From positions 3,543,694-3,607,693 of the forward strand of contig OX465584.1 of NCBI GenBank assembly GCA_950022655.1: DNA of 64,000 bases, in the 5' to 3' direction. The notes beneath the pieces were generated by a model, which was not told the origin of the DNA, made no database searches, and saw nothing but the letters and a program-made list of their open reading frames with translations. This DNA is from Alentia gelatinosa (lineage: Eukaryota > Annelida > Polychaeta > Phyllodocida > Polynoidae). The position numbers and the translations under genes were made by a program. This document shows, one piece after another, positions 21,650 through 33,590 of the stretch. The first letter of the stretch is position 1; each line of letters starts with the position of its first letter.

Positions 21650-24600
21650 TAATTTCAAAATCTTGATTTCCCATGTCAAATGAGGGAAATCTGAGTCCCA
21701 ACCCAACCAAAATTACAAAATATCTGCCAATTGTCTGGAACCCCCCAGCACACCTAGGGCTATAATTTCAACTTCCATTTAGGAAGTGTCTTGAAATGAT
21801 CAGTGAAATAGTTTTAAAGTTTTGGCACATTTTGTGTCAGTTTGGGTCAGGTCAGCAGGCAAATTTCCCTGATTTTCAGGCAGTGGATCTTGGGAAAAAA
21901 ATATTTTCAATTCATTCCCATGCCCCTAGGCCTTAAAGAAGTATTTGTCAGTCGATTCCAGATATATACCTACATGGGACAGTTGGAATTAGGGTCCTAA
22001 GTGCACTAGATTTTTTAAAAGTTACTGCACATTTTGTCTTAGAATAGTTGGTGTTGGCGGGCAAATTTCCCTGGTTTTCAGGCAGTCAGTGTTGGGGGAA
22101 AATTATTTTCAATTCATTCCCATGTCCCTAGGCCTTAATGAAGTATTTGTCAGTCGATTCCAGATATATACCTACATGGGACAGTTGGAATTACGGTTCT
22201 AATTGCACAAGATTTTTGTAAAGTTATGGCACATTTTGTGTCAGTTTGGGTTGGGTCGGCACTGAAAATTCCCTGTTTTTCCAGGGGAAAATCCAGATTC
22301 CTAAATTATTCCCATGCCCCTAGGCCCTAATGAAGTATTTGTCAGTCGATTCTAGATTTATACCTACATGGGACAGTTGGAATTAGGGTTCTAAGTGCAC
22401 TACATTTTTTTAAAGTTATGGCACATTTTGTGTCAGTTTGGGTTGGGTCGGCAGTGAAAATTCCCTGATTTTAAGAAAATCCAGATTCCTAAATTATTCC
22501 CATGCCCCTAGGCCTTAATAAAGTATTTGTCAGTTGATTCCAGATATATACCTACATGGGACAGTTGGAATGAGGGTCCTAAAGGCAATAGATTTTTTAA
22601 AAGTTACGGCACATTTTGTCTTAGAATAGTTGGTGTCGGCGGGCAAATTTCCCTGGTTTTCAGGATGTCAGTGTTGGGAAATTTTGTTTTTCAATTCATT
22701 CCCATGTCCCTAGGCCTTAATGAAGTATTTGTCAGTCGATTCCAGATATATACCTACATGGGACAGTTGGAATTAGGGTTCTAAGTGCACTAGATTTTTG
22801 TAAAGTTACGGCACATTTTGTGTCAGTTTGGGTCAGGTCGGCAGTCAAAATTTCCTGATTTTCAAGGTGAAAATCCAGAAAATCCAGATTCCTAAATTAT
22901 TCCCATGTCCCTAGGCCTTAATGAAGTATTTGTCAGTCAATTCCAGATTAATACCTACATGGGACAGTTGGAATTAGGGTTCTAAGTGCACTAGATTTTT
23001 TCAAAGTTACGGCACATTTTGTGTCAATTTGGGTTGGATCGGCAGGCGAAATTCCCTGATTTTCAGGCAGGCTGTGAGACAAAATGTGCCGTAACTTTTA
23101 AAAAATCTAGCGCACTTAGGACCCTAATTCCAACTGCACCATGTAGAAACATACCTGGAATCGACTGACAAATACTTTATTAAGGCCTAGGGGCATGGGA
23201 ATGAATTGAAAATGACTTTTTCCCAAGACTGACATCCTGAAAATCTGGGAACTTTGCCTACCGGCCCCAACTATTCTAAGACAAAATGTGCCGTAACTTT
23301 AAAAAAATCTAGTGCACTTAGAACCCTAATTCTAACTGTCCCATGTAGGTATATATCTGGAATCGACTGACAAATACTTTATTAAGGCCTAGGGGCATGG
23401 GAATAATTTAAGAATATGGATTTTCTGGATTTCCCCCCTGAAAATCAGGGAATTTTGACTGCCGACCCAACCCAAAGTGACACAAAATGTGCCGTAACTT
23501 TAAAAAAAACTATTGCACTTAGAACCCTAATTCCAACTGTCCCACATAGGTACATACCTGGAATCGACTGACAAATACTTTATTAAGGCCAAGGGGCATG
23601 GGAATGAATTAAAAATAATTGTTTCCCAAGACTGACATCCTGAAAATCTGGGAAATTTGCCTACCGGCCCCAACTATTCTAAGACAAAATGTGCCGTAAC
23701 TTTAAAAAAATCTAGTGCACTTAGAACCCTAATTCCAACTGTCCCATGTAGGTATATATCTGGAATCGACTGACAAATACTTTATTAAGGCCTAGGGGCA
23801 TGGGAATAATTTAAGAATCTGGATTTTCTGGATTTTCCCCTTCAAAATCAGGGAATTTTCACTGCCGACCCAACCCAAACTGACACAAAATGTGCCGTAA
23901 CTTTAAAAAAAACTATTGCACGTAGAACCCTAATTCCAATTGTCCCACGTAGGTACATACCTGGAATCGACTGACAAATACTTTATTAAGGCCTAGGGGC
24001 ATGGGAATGAATTGAAAATAATTGTTTCCCAAGACTGACTTCCTGAAAATCAGGGAAATTTGTGTGCCGGCCCCAACTATTCTAAGACAAAATGTGCCGT
24101 AACTTTAAAAAAATCTAGTGCACTTAGAACCCTAATTCCAACTGCACCATGTAGAAACATACCTGGAATCGACTGACAAATACTTTATTAAGGCCTAGGG
24201 GCATGGGAATGAATTGAAAATGACTTTTTCCCAAGACTGACATCCTGAAAATCTGGGAACTTTGCCTACCGGCCCCAACTATTCTAAGACAAAATGTGCC
24301 ATAACTTAAAAAAAATCTAGTGCACTTAGAACCCTAATTCCAACTGTCCCATGTAGCTATATATCTGGAATCGACTGACAAATACATTATTAAGGCCTAG
24401 GGGCATGGGAATGAATTGAAAATTACTTTTTCCCAAGACTGACATCCTGAAAATCTGGGAACTTTGCCTACCGGCCCCAACTATTCTAAGACAAAATGTG
24501 CCGTAACTTAAAAAAAATCTAGTGCACTTAGAACCCTAATTCCAACTGTCCCATGTAGCTATATATCTGGAATCGACTGACAAATACATTATTAAGGCCT

Positions 24601-25300
24601 AGGGGCATGGGAATGAATTGAAAATTACTTTTTCCCAAGACTGACATCCTGAAAATCTGGGAACTTTGCCTACCGGCCCCAACTATTCTAAGACAAAATG
24701 TGCCGTAACTTAAAAAAAATCTAGTGCACTTAGAACCCTAATTCCAACTGTCCCATGTAGCTATATATCTGGAATCGACTGACAAATACATTATTAAGGC
24801 CTAGGGGCATGGGAATGAATTGAAAATTACTTTTTCCCAAGACTGACATCCTGAAAATCTGGGAAATTTGCCTACCGGCCCCAAACATTCTAAGACAAAA
24901 TGTGCCGTAACTTAAAAAAAATCTATTGCACTTAGAACCCTTATTACAACTGTCCCATGTAGCTATATATCTGGAATCGACTGACAAATACTTTATTAAG
25001 GCCTAGGGGCATGGGAATGAATTAAAAATAATTGTTTCCCAAGACTGACTTCCTGAAAATCAGGGAAATTTGTGTGCCGGCCCCAACTATTCTAAAACAA
25101 AATGTGCAGTAACTTTCAAAAAATCTATTGCACTTAGGACCCTTATTCCAACTGTCCCATGTAGCTATATATTTGGAATCGACTGACAAATACTTTATGA
25201 AGGCCTAGGGGCATGGGAATGAATTGAAAATAATTTTTTCCCAAGACTGACTGCCTGAAAATCAGGGAAATTTGTCCGCCGGCCCCAACTATTCCAAGAC
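21650..25300. repeat. Foldback array: about 6 plus 11 units of a 202 bp repeat in opposite orientations
   Basis: The landmark GTCAGTCGATTCCAGATATA appears near 21947, 22150, 22342, 22530, 22732 and 22934. Its complement, CTGGAATCGACTGACAAATA, appears near 23155, 23357, 23561, 23760, 23961, 24162, 24366, 24565, 24769, 24970 and 25175. Spacing is 188-204 bases. Orientation flips at about 23066-23080 with no spacer. Frames of 60-85 codons recur once per unit but no protein is recognised. The layout is that of a foldback-type element, or of a satellite with an inversion breakpoint. Confidence 0.85.
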
Positions 25301-25332
25301 CATAGAAAAAAGGATTGCAAATAAACACCTTA

Positions 25333-25530
25333 GAAATAAAGAAAGAGCTTGCTCAATAAAAAAAAAAAAAAAAAAAAAAAAATGAATGTAGATATTTACA
25401 TGTTCACCAAGACCGAAAATCATGGCTAGACACTCAGGATATATATTTAAATAATAATGAAGTGTACTATAATTGAAATAAAGAAAGCTTGCTCAAAACA
25501 AAACAAAAACAATAAAAAAAAAAATTTTAA
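25333..25530 (+). repeat. A-rich tails after GAAAGAGCTTGCTCAATAA, two copies
   Basis: AATAAAGAAAGAGCTTGCTCAATAA followed by an A run (25353-25381) is repeated at about 25478-25522 before a second A-rich run. These look like 3' tails of retroposons, but no 5' part was recognised. Confidence 0.5.
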
Positions 25531-25737
25531 AAATCAAAAAAACATCAGCAGCGCCACTTTTAACCCTGGTGGCTCAAAATGGAACTATCGCCAAACTTTT
25601 CCTAGCGGATCATACGGATATTAGCGCTCTACCCGCGAAATGCACTCAAGCGTAGCCGAGGCAAAGAGATCGTTGAACAAACACGGGAATGGCCCGCGTT
25701 TCCTATCCATAGATATAAGTCCGTGGTTGGACGTTAT

Positions 25738-25920
25738 ATATTTACTATATACCCGAAATTTAAAAAAAATCAATTTCATTTGGCTTAACAACCAATTTTT
25801 TAATAAACGTGTATGGCATGGTGGTCCGTATTTTAGTGTACAGACCGGCGGTCCGAACAGTATTTTTACGTTATATGCTGAAACGGTGCATATTTACAGT
25901 ATACGGCATGGGTAAATAGT
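25738..25920. mobile_element. MITE of the TATATACC-end family, copy 2
   Basis: Starts TTTACTATATACCCG. The interior (GTATGGCATGGTGGTCCGTATTTTAGTGTAC) is the reverse complement of 31198-31387. The right end has a degraded GGGTAAATAG before another TATATACCC. Confidence 0.65.
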
Positions 25921-25978
25921 ATATACCCGTTTGGTTCATCTGTTCGCTTATTGTGTGCATTGCTCCACTCTAATGTAT

Positions 25979-26256
25979 GGTTCATGGATGCCTTGAGCCA
26001 GGGACGATTCGAGCCCTGGACGCCTTGAGCCTTTCTTTGGACGTGTTGAGCATACCCTGTGGACGCCTTGAGCCTACCCCGTTTTGGTGGCCTTGAGCCT
26101 CTAGATGTAAAAACTTTGAGAAGTGCATTTATACTGCTTTATAATCGGAACTAATATGAGGTAGGCTCAAGGCGTCCACGGGGTAGGCTCAAGGCGTCCA
26201 CATTTTTGCGCTGACAGGAGGCTCAAACGGTAAAAGGCTCAAGGCGTCCAATTCCC
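25979..26256 (+). mobile_element. MITE with GGACGCCTTGAGCC motifs, copy 2
   Basis: Same ends and orientation as 17766-18106. The centre is shorter and lacks the telomere-like repeats. Confidence 0.85.
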
Positions 26257-26795
26257 CTAAAGTATCATGGATGGTTTTCTGATTACTATGAGGCCTAGTC
26301 GACCATACACAGGGAATCTTAAAGTTTTAGACACAGGTCCATTGTTTTACATATGATTTCTAAATTGCTTCCATTTATCGAAATATATACAGGCATCAAT
26401 TTGGCCATATTCTTGTTCATCTTTCTTTTTTTATACTTGCTATATCAGGATGGAGATACATCGTTACCTGAACGTGCAGTTTTAATCTTAAAATGATAGG
26501 TGGTGGACACACACTAAACTAGAAGCCTTTCTGATTTCCCATTTTGCATTTTCCTTTTACCATTTTCTTTGTACATGTTACATCTTTCCTAAGATGCTCG
26601 TGTCTATAACTTGGCAAGAGTATTGCATGTAAATTTCCTGGCCTGGGGCCACTTGGAAATAGATAAACTTTGGCTAAGTTGACCCCCCACAAAAAAAACC
26701 ACCTTAAAAATAAGAAAATTGGATGCTTATCCACTTAAAAAAAAAAAAATGGACAGTAATAAATACATACGCTCATTCTATAAATATGTGAGACC

Positions 26796-27074
26796 GGGAA
26801 TTGGACGCCTTGAGCCTTTTGTCGTTTGAGCCTACCCTGTGGACGCCTTGAGCCTAACCCATTTTAGTTCTGATTGGCAGGTTAGGGATAGAAAAGGGTT
26901 GGGTAAGGGTTAGGGTTGAGTATATATGACTATAAACCAGTATAAGTGCACTTTTCAAAGTTGTTAACATCTAGATGCTCAAGAGAACCGAAATGGGGTA
27001 GGCTCAAGGCGTCCACAGAAAGGCTTAAGGCGTCCAGGGCTCAAATCGTCCCGGGCTCAAGGCGTCCATGAACC
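26796..27074 (-). mobile_element. MITE with GGACGCCTTGAGCC motifs, copy 3 (inverted)
   Basis: Inverted relative to copies 1 and 2, starting GGGAATTGGACGCC and ending GGCGTCCATGAACC. The centre (26880-26921) carries GGTTGGGTAAGGGTTAGGGTT, the complement of the telomere-like block in copy 1. Confidence 0.85.
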
Positions 27075-27174
27075 TGTGAGACCATGGCAGAATTGAACAA
27101 ATAAAACATATATTAACTAAGTAGCCAACCTTTAGGAGACAGGGGAATCTGGGGAAGAGAAACAAGGACAAGGA

Positions 27175-27405
27175 CAGACGATTCATTTCATTTGTTATAA
27201 CATGGGTTTATTCAGACACTTCCACAATCAGAAAATAAACACTTTGCGCATGTCTCTTAAGCAAAGACAGGCAGATGGGAAAGTAGCAAACTTTATAGTG
27301 ACCTTAAAAAGGTCCCGGTGAAAGGTGACTGGTGCCTTCTTCAGTCTGACAACGGTGCTAATTGGATGGACGCCTCCACGCCTCACAACTCGAGAAGTAT
27401 ATATA
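27175..27405 (+). repeat. Dispersed repeat family D, copy 2
   Basis: Second copy of the repeat at 20985-21200. Its end runs into GTATATATACC, a TATATACC-family terminus. Confidence 0.75.
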
Positions 27406-28497
27406 CCTGTTTGGTTCATCTGTTCATCTGCTCGCTCACTGTGCCCCACTCTCATGCATCATGGCTGGTTCTCTGACGTCGGGCCCATTTGGGATGGTAA
27501 ATATGATCTTGGGATTCGACTGACTGTAATAAAGTTAGAGAATTGGGCCAAAATAATCACTGAGCATTTGTTTTTTGATCAATGGCTAGCACAGATTTAG
27601 TTCCACCTCACTGCTGGGTATTAGTTCAACAAGATGAGAGTGATTTCCTATTTTGAGAAATGCTCAATAGTTCATTTAGATGTATGTCTCTTTTACATCA
27701 ATAAAAAAAGTACCAGACAGACCAAGCAGTGACAATTGTTAAACGGGTCTGTTTCTTAATATCTTCAAATCTTTAAAATAGGCGAGACAAAACTTAAATC
27801 AATGACATTTCTTTTCATCCGTAATTTATATTCAGCACCTTTTGTCATCGCACTAAAGCAAATACTTGGAATATATATAAAATACTGATAAAAGAGAACC
27901 AGCTCTAGGGCTCAGCAACATTTCCGATTTGAGTTCACAAAATATTTTTCCAGCTGCAAGATAGTTTCAGTAATATCCATCCATGCAGTAAAATCAATAC
28001 AAGAGAACATACAGAGTTGTGATTTTCCACTGCAGTGGTGCCTTGGCCTGATTAGTAGGCTACCTCAGATGCATCTTAGGTATTACATAATATGATGAGT
28101 ATCCTATTTGTTGTATGTCATAGATTTAGTTAACATTCTCTGTTGGACACATGTCTATGAGATTCATTTTGCATTCGGTCACATTTCTTTTTATGGTATT
28201 TACAATCATGTTTCCGACAGAGCTATAAATATGAAATAAAAATCTTGTCACAATCCAAATACTTTAGTACAGGGCGAAAACTTAAACTTGGCTTGACATA
28301 AATAAAAAAAACATACATCAATTTCCAAGAAAAAAAACTATAGTTCTCTAGATAAAATATATCCTTTTTCAGTATATATCAATTTATAATAAGTTATCGA
28401 AAAAAGATCAGAGAGAGGAGGGATAATTTCCTGTTTAAATGTATCCGAACACATCAAGATTAATCCTAGGATGCCATTCTTGTTTAATAATCAACTT
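27406..28497. other. No recognised gene
   Basis: The first 60 bases resemble 25905-25975, part of the same repeat neighbourhood. The remainder is AT-rich without an exon that I can support. Confidence 0.4.
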
Positions 28498-28641
28498 AAG
28501 GCTTGATTCCATTTACACAAATCATGTCCCGATCCTGCTCGGGCCATGTTCGGTTCCCATACAGATCAGGGCTAAAGCCGTCCCCCGATTCGGGCCTGAG
28601 TGGTGATCAGCATCAAATCCAACCAAATAGAATCAAGCCTT
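28498..28641. mobile_element. MITE with AAGGCTTGATTCCATTT ends, copy 1
   Basis: Terminal inverted repeats AAGGCTTGATTCCATTT / AATAGAATCAAGCCTT enclose a GC-richer core (CCCGATCCTGCTCGGGCCAT). A full relative is at 37597-37739. Core fragments without clear ends lie at about 29110-29240 and 29818-29912. Confidence 0.8.
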
Positions 28642-28726
28642 ATTAACCAACAGAAATGCGGGTATTAATACTTTGGCAGTAGCACTACATTCCGACTGCG
28701 TGATAATCTGTAACACCTTAACCTCC

Positions 28727-28743
28727 CCCCCCCCCCCCCCCCC
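28727..28743 (+). repeat. Poly(C) run
   Basis: An uninterrupted run of about 17 C residues, a simple repeat prone to length change and sequencing error. Confidence 0.9.
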
Positions 28744-29109
28744 ACAAACCAGTATTTATGTGAATACCTCAACAACATGTGAACATTCCAATAAACCTCC
28801 GAATGAAAAATACGTTTATCTTAAAATGAATGTTAGAAATGATGATAACAAGCGTGAAATAATCTGAATCTTTTTTGTATACAGCACTGTTTACAAGTTG
28901 TATTTTTTTTTAATCAGTTGTACATAATAAATGAAACCCAATGAGAAGACAATGTCATGGATGGAATGATGAAATGGGAGGAGGGTGTAGAATACTGTTT
29001 ACAATGAATTGCATTTACAATTTTCTCCATAACTTGTTCTAAAAGTAATTTTCAAACCGATATCAAGGTTTGATTTGCAGACTTGAGTTCTGTGCTACTG
29101 TGCCAGTAT

Positions 29110-29912
29110 TAATGCACGATTCCATTTGGCCGGAAGTGGTGTTGATCACCACTCAGGCCGTAATCGGGGTCTTGTAGCCCTGATCTGAATGGGAACCCAC
29201 CATGGCCCGAGCAGGATCAGGACATCATTCGGGTAAATGCTCTTTAAATGCTCATTTTGAATTTTAAGATTTCCTGGTAGGTGTTTTATGCCACAGAAAC
29301 AATGGGGTCATTTGATGATGGAATATCAAATCATTGAAATAAGGATAACAGCTAAACCAAGCAACAAAAGGTCTGGCACTTGAACATGGGAACTTGCAAC
29401 CCACAAACAAATGATTACAGCTTAAACATGGCACTTTTAGGTTGGGTAGTGAAACACTTTCACTTTGCTTTATCTGCCCAAATCAAACCACCATTGACCA
29501 ACCTGCAACAATGACTTTAATTTCTTTCTTTTCGTTAAATTGAATAATCCTTTAATTAATACACATATATTTGAGAAGTAGGCATCTCATCAAAAATATT
29601 CATGTAGTTCCATGAAGGGAATATTGGCTGCCAAATTCAGTTTGTTAATTTCTTGATGAAAATTTCTAACAATACTTGGATGTTAGGTTTCTATTCTGTA
29701 CCACATATTTGATTGGTTTGGTTTTAGGGTCGAGTTTTATTTCTATAAAAAAATATGTTCATCTTAAATTATTTCCTTTGTAACAAAGTTTTAAGTGAAG
29801 CTTGATAAAATTTACTTGAATCATGTCCCGATCCTGCCATGTTCGGTTCAGATCAGGGCTAAAGCAGCCCCCGATTAGGGTCTGAGTGGTGATTGGCACC
29901 AAATTCAGTGGA
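29110..29912. repeat. Two core fragments of the AAGGCTTGATTCC MITE
   Basis: 29110-29240 (inverted) and 29818-29912 (direct) repeat the core CCCGATCCTGC...CAGATCAGGGCTAAAGC...GTGGTGAT. Outer termini are lost or strongly diverged. The sequence between them has no supported gene. Confidence 0.6.
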
Positions 29913-30914
29913 GTAAAAAATATATCAAGATACTGGTCATTCAAGGTTTGAGTTTGCGACCTAGATAGAAACAATCCCTCCATTATGAATATGAGAATTG
30001 TTAATCCTTTTTACGTGTCTTTTTCTGTCACAGTAAACATCAGGTGTAATCATCAGAGGAACAGGGGGATCAACTTAAGTTGCACTATTCATTCGTTTCT
30101 GATGCCATCTGTATAAAAAATATTATAGAAATAGAGAATGGAAAGTGTAATACCCACCAAAAACATATATTTGCATTTTTCTATCCCTCTATAGAAGGAA
30201 GAACACTGGGAAAAATTAGTTTGAAAAACTGGACTTGGACTCGAAGCAAGCTATATGAGTGCCAACTGCATAAACTTAGGTTTTCAACCTAAAACTTGTT
30301 CAATCCACACAAATCTTCACAATCTTGTCAACAACTGAAGCTAAAAGCACAAATTGCATTGTGGTTGCAAACAAGCACATAATGAGTCACACAGTTTGAG
30401 TCGAATATTGTGCTGAATGTCAATGGATACAAGACACTACGCTAAGTAGCCGCCACCCAACGGACACGAAGCCACGGCTTCCAAATTCAGGTCAACTATT
30501 GACTGTAGAACCGTCCCAAGGCGCTATCAACACTATGTAAGGAGGTCAGGGTGAAGGTCGTGGTTTGCTCTGAATGCAGTCATTGGCTGCTGGGTCAATC
30601 CATGCCTTCTATATTCCTTATATGGCAGTGAAGGTAGAGGGACAACTCCATGCAACTTGGTGACAACAAAAGACACAGTGCTATGGGTTATCAGGGTTTT
30701 CTATCAGAACATTCGGGGAAATGTTTTAAAATGGTATCTGTGATACACCTGGGAGGATGGTAGCCGCTAATTTTGGTAAGAATCAATTTGTATTTAAGCA
30801 CCTTTGCCCGTACTGCTACTGTCTTCGCTCAGCTACCGCCTCATGAGGATCACTACGCACACAGACCTTGTTGCATTAATCCAAATTGACTCTCATATAG
30901 AGGGATTTCTGCTA
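29913..30914. other. No recognised gene
   Basis: Mixed sequence without an exon or repeat boundary that I can support. Confidence 0.4.
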
Positions 30915-31063
30915 ATTATCTCACCCCGGTATGTTTTTTTTAATAACAAAGAATTAACATGGGTAACTGGTACTCAACACCCATGGAGTATTGTATGAAA
31001 ATACTCAATGGGGGATGATGTCACAAATGTTAGCTAATTAGTCAGTGATAAGGGTGAGATAAA
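30915..31063. mobile_element. MITE with TTATCTCACCCC ends, copy 2
   Basis: ATTATCTCACCCC at the left and AGGGTGAGATAAA at the right form inverted ends 149 bases apart, as at 15616-15763. Confidence 0.55.
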
Positions 31064-31197
31064 ATCTGAACCGCACTTGATCCATAGTCACTGATTATAT
31101 GCCATTCATTTTGGTTTCCTACATAATTGAGATTACTCCGCAACCAAAACTCATGGCATATTGTCAGTGGCTTTGGATCTCGATGCAGTTCCTTATC

Positions 31198-31387
31198 ATT
31201 ACTATATACCCATGCCGTATAAACTGTAAATACGCACCGTTTTGCCATATAACGTAAAAATACGGTACGGAGCACTGGTCCGTACACTAAAATACGGACC
31301 ACCTTGCCATACACGTTTATTAAGATATTGGTTGTTAAGCTAAATGAAATTAATGATCTTTTTTAAAATTTTGGGTATATAGTAAAT
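31198..31387. mobile_element. MITE of the TATATACC-end family, copy 3
   Basis: Ends ATTACTATATACC and GGTATATAGTAAAT. The interior is the inverted homologue of 25738-25920. It abuts the palindromic module at 31395. Confidence 0.7.
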
Positions 31388-31394
31388 ATATAAC

Positions 31395-31537
31395 ACCCAA
31401 CCATGCTGTACAAGTCACAGAACGAGATGGTAATTTACAGTTTGTACCGAACTCGGCGTAAACGCCTGGGTCCGTACAAACCGTAAATTACCATCTCGTT
31501 CTGTGACTTGTACAGCATGGTCAGGACGTTCTATATA
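31395..31537. repeat. Palindromic module AACGTCCTGACCATG, copy 2
   Basis: CCATGCTGTACAAGTCACAG and its complement form nearly perfect arms of about 55 bases around a short GGCGTAAACGCC centre. This is the best-conserved palindrome of the family. Confidence 0.8.
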
Positions 31538-32652
31538 ATGACCCCGCGAGATTCATAGCGTGCTGGCGACGTAGCGTAGTGTCCAGATACCATGTCAACT
31601 GATAAGCAATATCTACCAGTAATACACCGCACAAACACCTGTGATAATCACCACACTGCTTCAGATACCGTGCAGGCAAAGCACAACTCCAACAATGGCT
31701 GTGACCTTATAAATATATATATATATACACTCAACATAATTATATCATACAGGAAAACTTCTCAATGCTAGCGATACTTCACTTCTTCAGCTCGAGCCAC
31801 TCCAATGTAGTAGGCACAACCACAGTTCAAAGATTTAGTTTACAAGACTTGGCTAAAAAAACAATTTTTTTAAACTCACAGTTTATGTTATGATAATACG
31901 TGGTATTTGTTTGAGAAGCCATTCACAATACCAGATGACTTTGACATGGCGAAACCAAAGCGAACAATACATTGTATGGTAATGATTTTTTTTTCAATAT
32001 TAGAACATATTCAGGATATTTTAGATTCCTTTAGTTATTCTGTAGGAAAAATATTTCTCGCTCTTTCTGTACTTCATCATAAATGCTTAATTTAACTGGA
32101 TGGTCAACATTGCCCAGGATTTTAAAGTGTATTTATAACAGTAATTAACAAACACTAAGTAACAACGGTAGCTAGGCCATGCGGGAACAATAATAACAGT
32201 CAAAGTCAAGTATTTCGAGTTTTGTTGTTAACAACGTGACCTCTCACGTTAAAAAGACATGGGAGAACAGCGGACAATTTTAAACATGTTTCCATCGATT
32301 CAGGCTTCAGTGCCCACAGTATCATCAACATATAAATATATTATCACAAGGTTTGATTAATTTGAAGCGCTATGCCGCCAAAACTAGAAATGACCTACAG
32401 CAACCTACAGTTGCTTCGTCGACTAGTTCATGATTCATGATTGCCAATAATAACAATAATAATAATAATGTTTAGCTAGGAGCTCGCTTCTTTTTCCTCT
32501 ATCGCATCGCCCGACGAAAATGCACAGGCATTGAACTATGAAACACACAACACAGAACCCAGAATGTCGATGGTGAAAAATAGCCCTGGATGGAAGCACG
32601 CAGATCTCTTCTACATACGCCAATTGTGGGATTTCCATTTCCTAACTTTTGG
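31538..32652. other. No recognised gene
   Basis: Contains short AT microsatellites (ATATAT near 31712, AATAATAAT near 32450) and no exon that I can support. Confidence 0.4.
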
Positions 32653-33590
32653 TACTATATGGAGACATGGTTAGTGTGCCTGAATGGAATCTGTTCAGTG
32701 ATATTTTGGCCAGAAATATTCACCGAGTTTGAAGAACGAGGTGAATATTTCCGATAAACATATTGAGGAACAGATGGAATTCAGTCACGCTCACTGTGTC
32801 TCTTAATTATCATATACCTAAAAATCATTAAAAACGCCATTTTACAACTCACTGTTTTCAGAATGATATTGGTCACATGGTACGGAAGGACGTATGGATA
32901 TTATTTCACCACTCAGTGATGAATGGAATCCGTACTTCTGGTCAGTAAAAGTGAGACATTCGCACATAGGTATATAATAATATGAGGAAACATAATGACT
33001 AAGCCCGTAGTAATGGCCGTTCAAGCTCTGTCATCCCATAACTACATCCTGATGCTATAGGCGAAGGGCTGTATTTACCGGGTGAAAGACTAAGAATAGC
33101 CATCACTATCGACACAGTAACTAGGTTTCCTTATTCTGATATACCTGGAAATCAGGGAAAAAATGTCATTTTATGGACACTCTGACAGTGGCCGTGACCA
33201 TTATTCATACTACACCCCTAGCAGCAGGAAGTAACTCATACATGTTTGTGCACAGGTATATTATATTACTATATACCCGTAGGAGAATGTCTCACTTTTA
33301 CTGACCAGGAGTACAGATTCCGTTCATCACTGAGAGACGAAAGAATAGTCATACGTCCCTCCATGTACATGACCATTTTCATTCTTGAAAAAGTGAGTTG
33401 TAAAATGGCTTCTAAAATGATTTCCAGGTATATAATAATAAGTAGACATAGTGAGTGTGTCTGAATTCCATCTGTTCCTCAATATTTTGATTGGATACAT
33501 TCAAATTGTTCATCGAACTCGGTGAATATTTTGGACCAAAATATCTCTGAACAAATTCCATTCAGGCACACTAACCATGTCTCCATATAA
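32653..33590. repeat. 0.94 kb inverted repeat built from nested MITEs
   Basis: The left arm (32653-32981) and right arm (33265-33590) are inverted copies. TATATGGAGACATGGTTAGT at 32653 faces its complement at about 33571, and each arm ends in a TATATACC-family MITE (32806-32981 and 33265-33439, ends ATTATCATATACC / GGTATATAATAAT). The spacer holds a third TATATACC element at 33133-33267. Confidence 0.75.

Noticed and set aside
22527..24987. Repeated 85-codon frames in the foldback array
   Set aside because: They recur once per 202 bp unit in either orientation, are broken in many units and match no family that I know; more likely chance open frames in a repeat.
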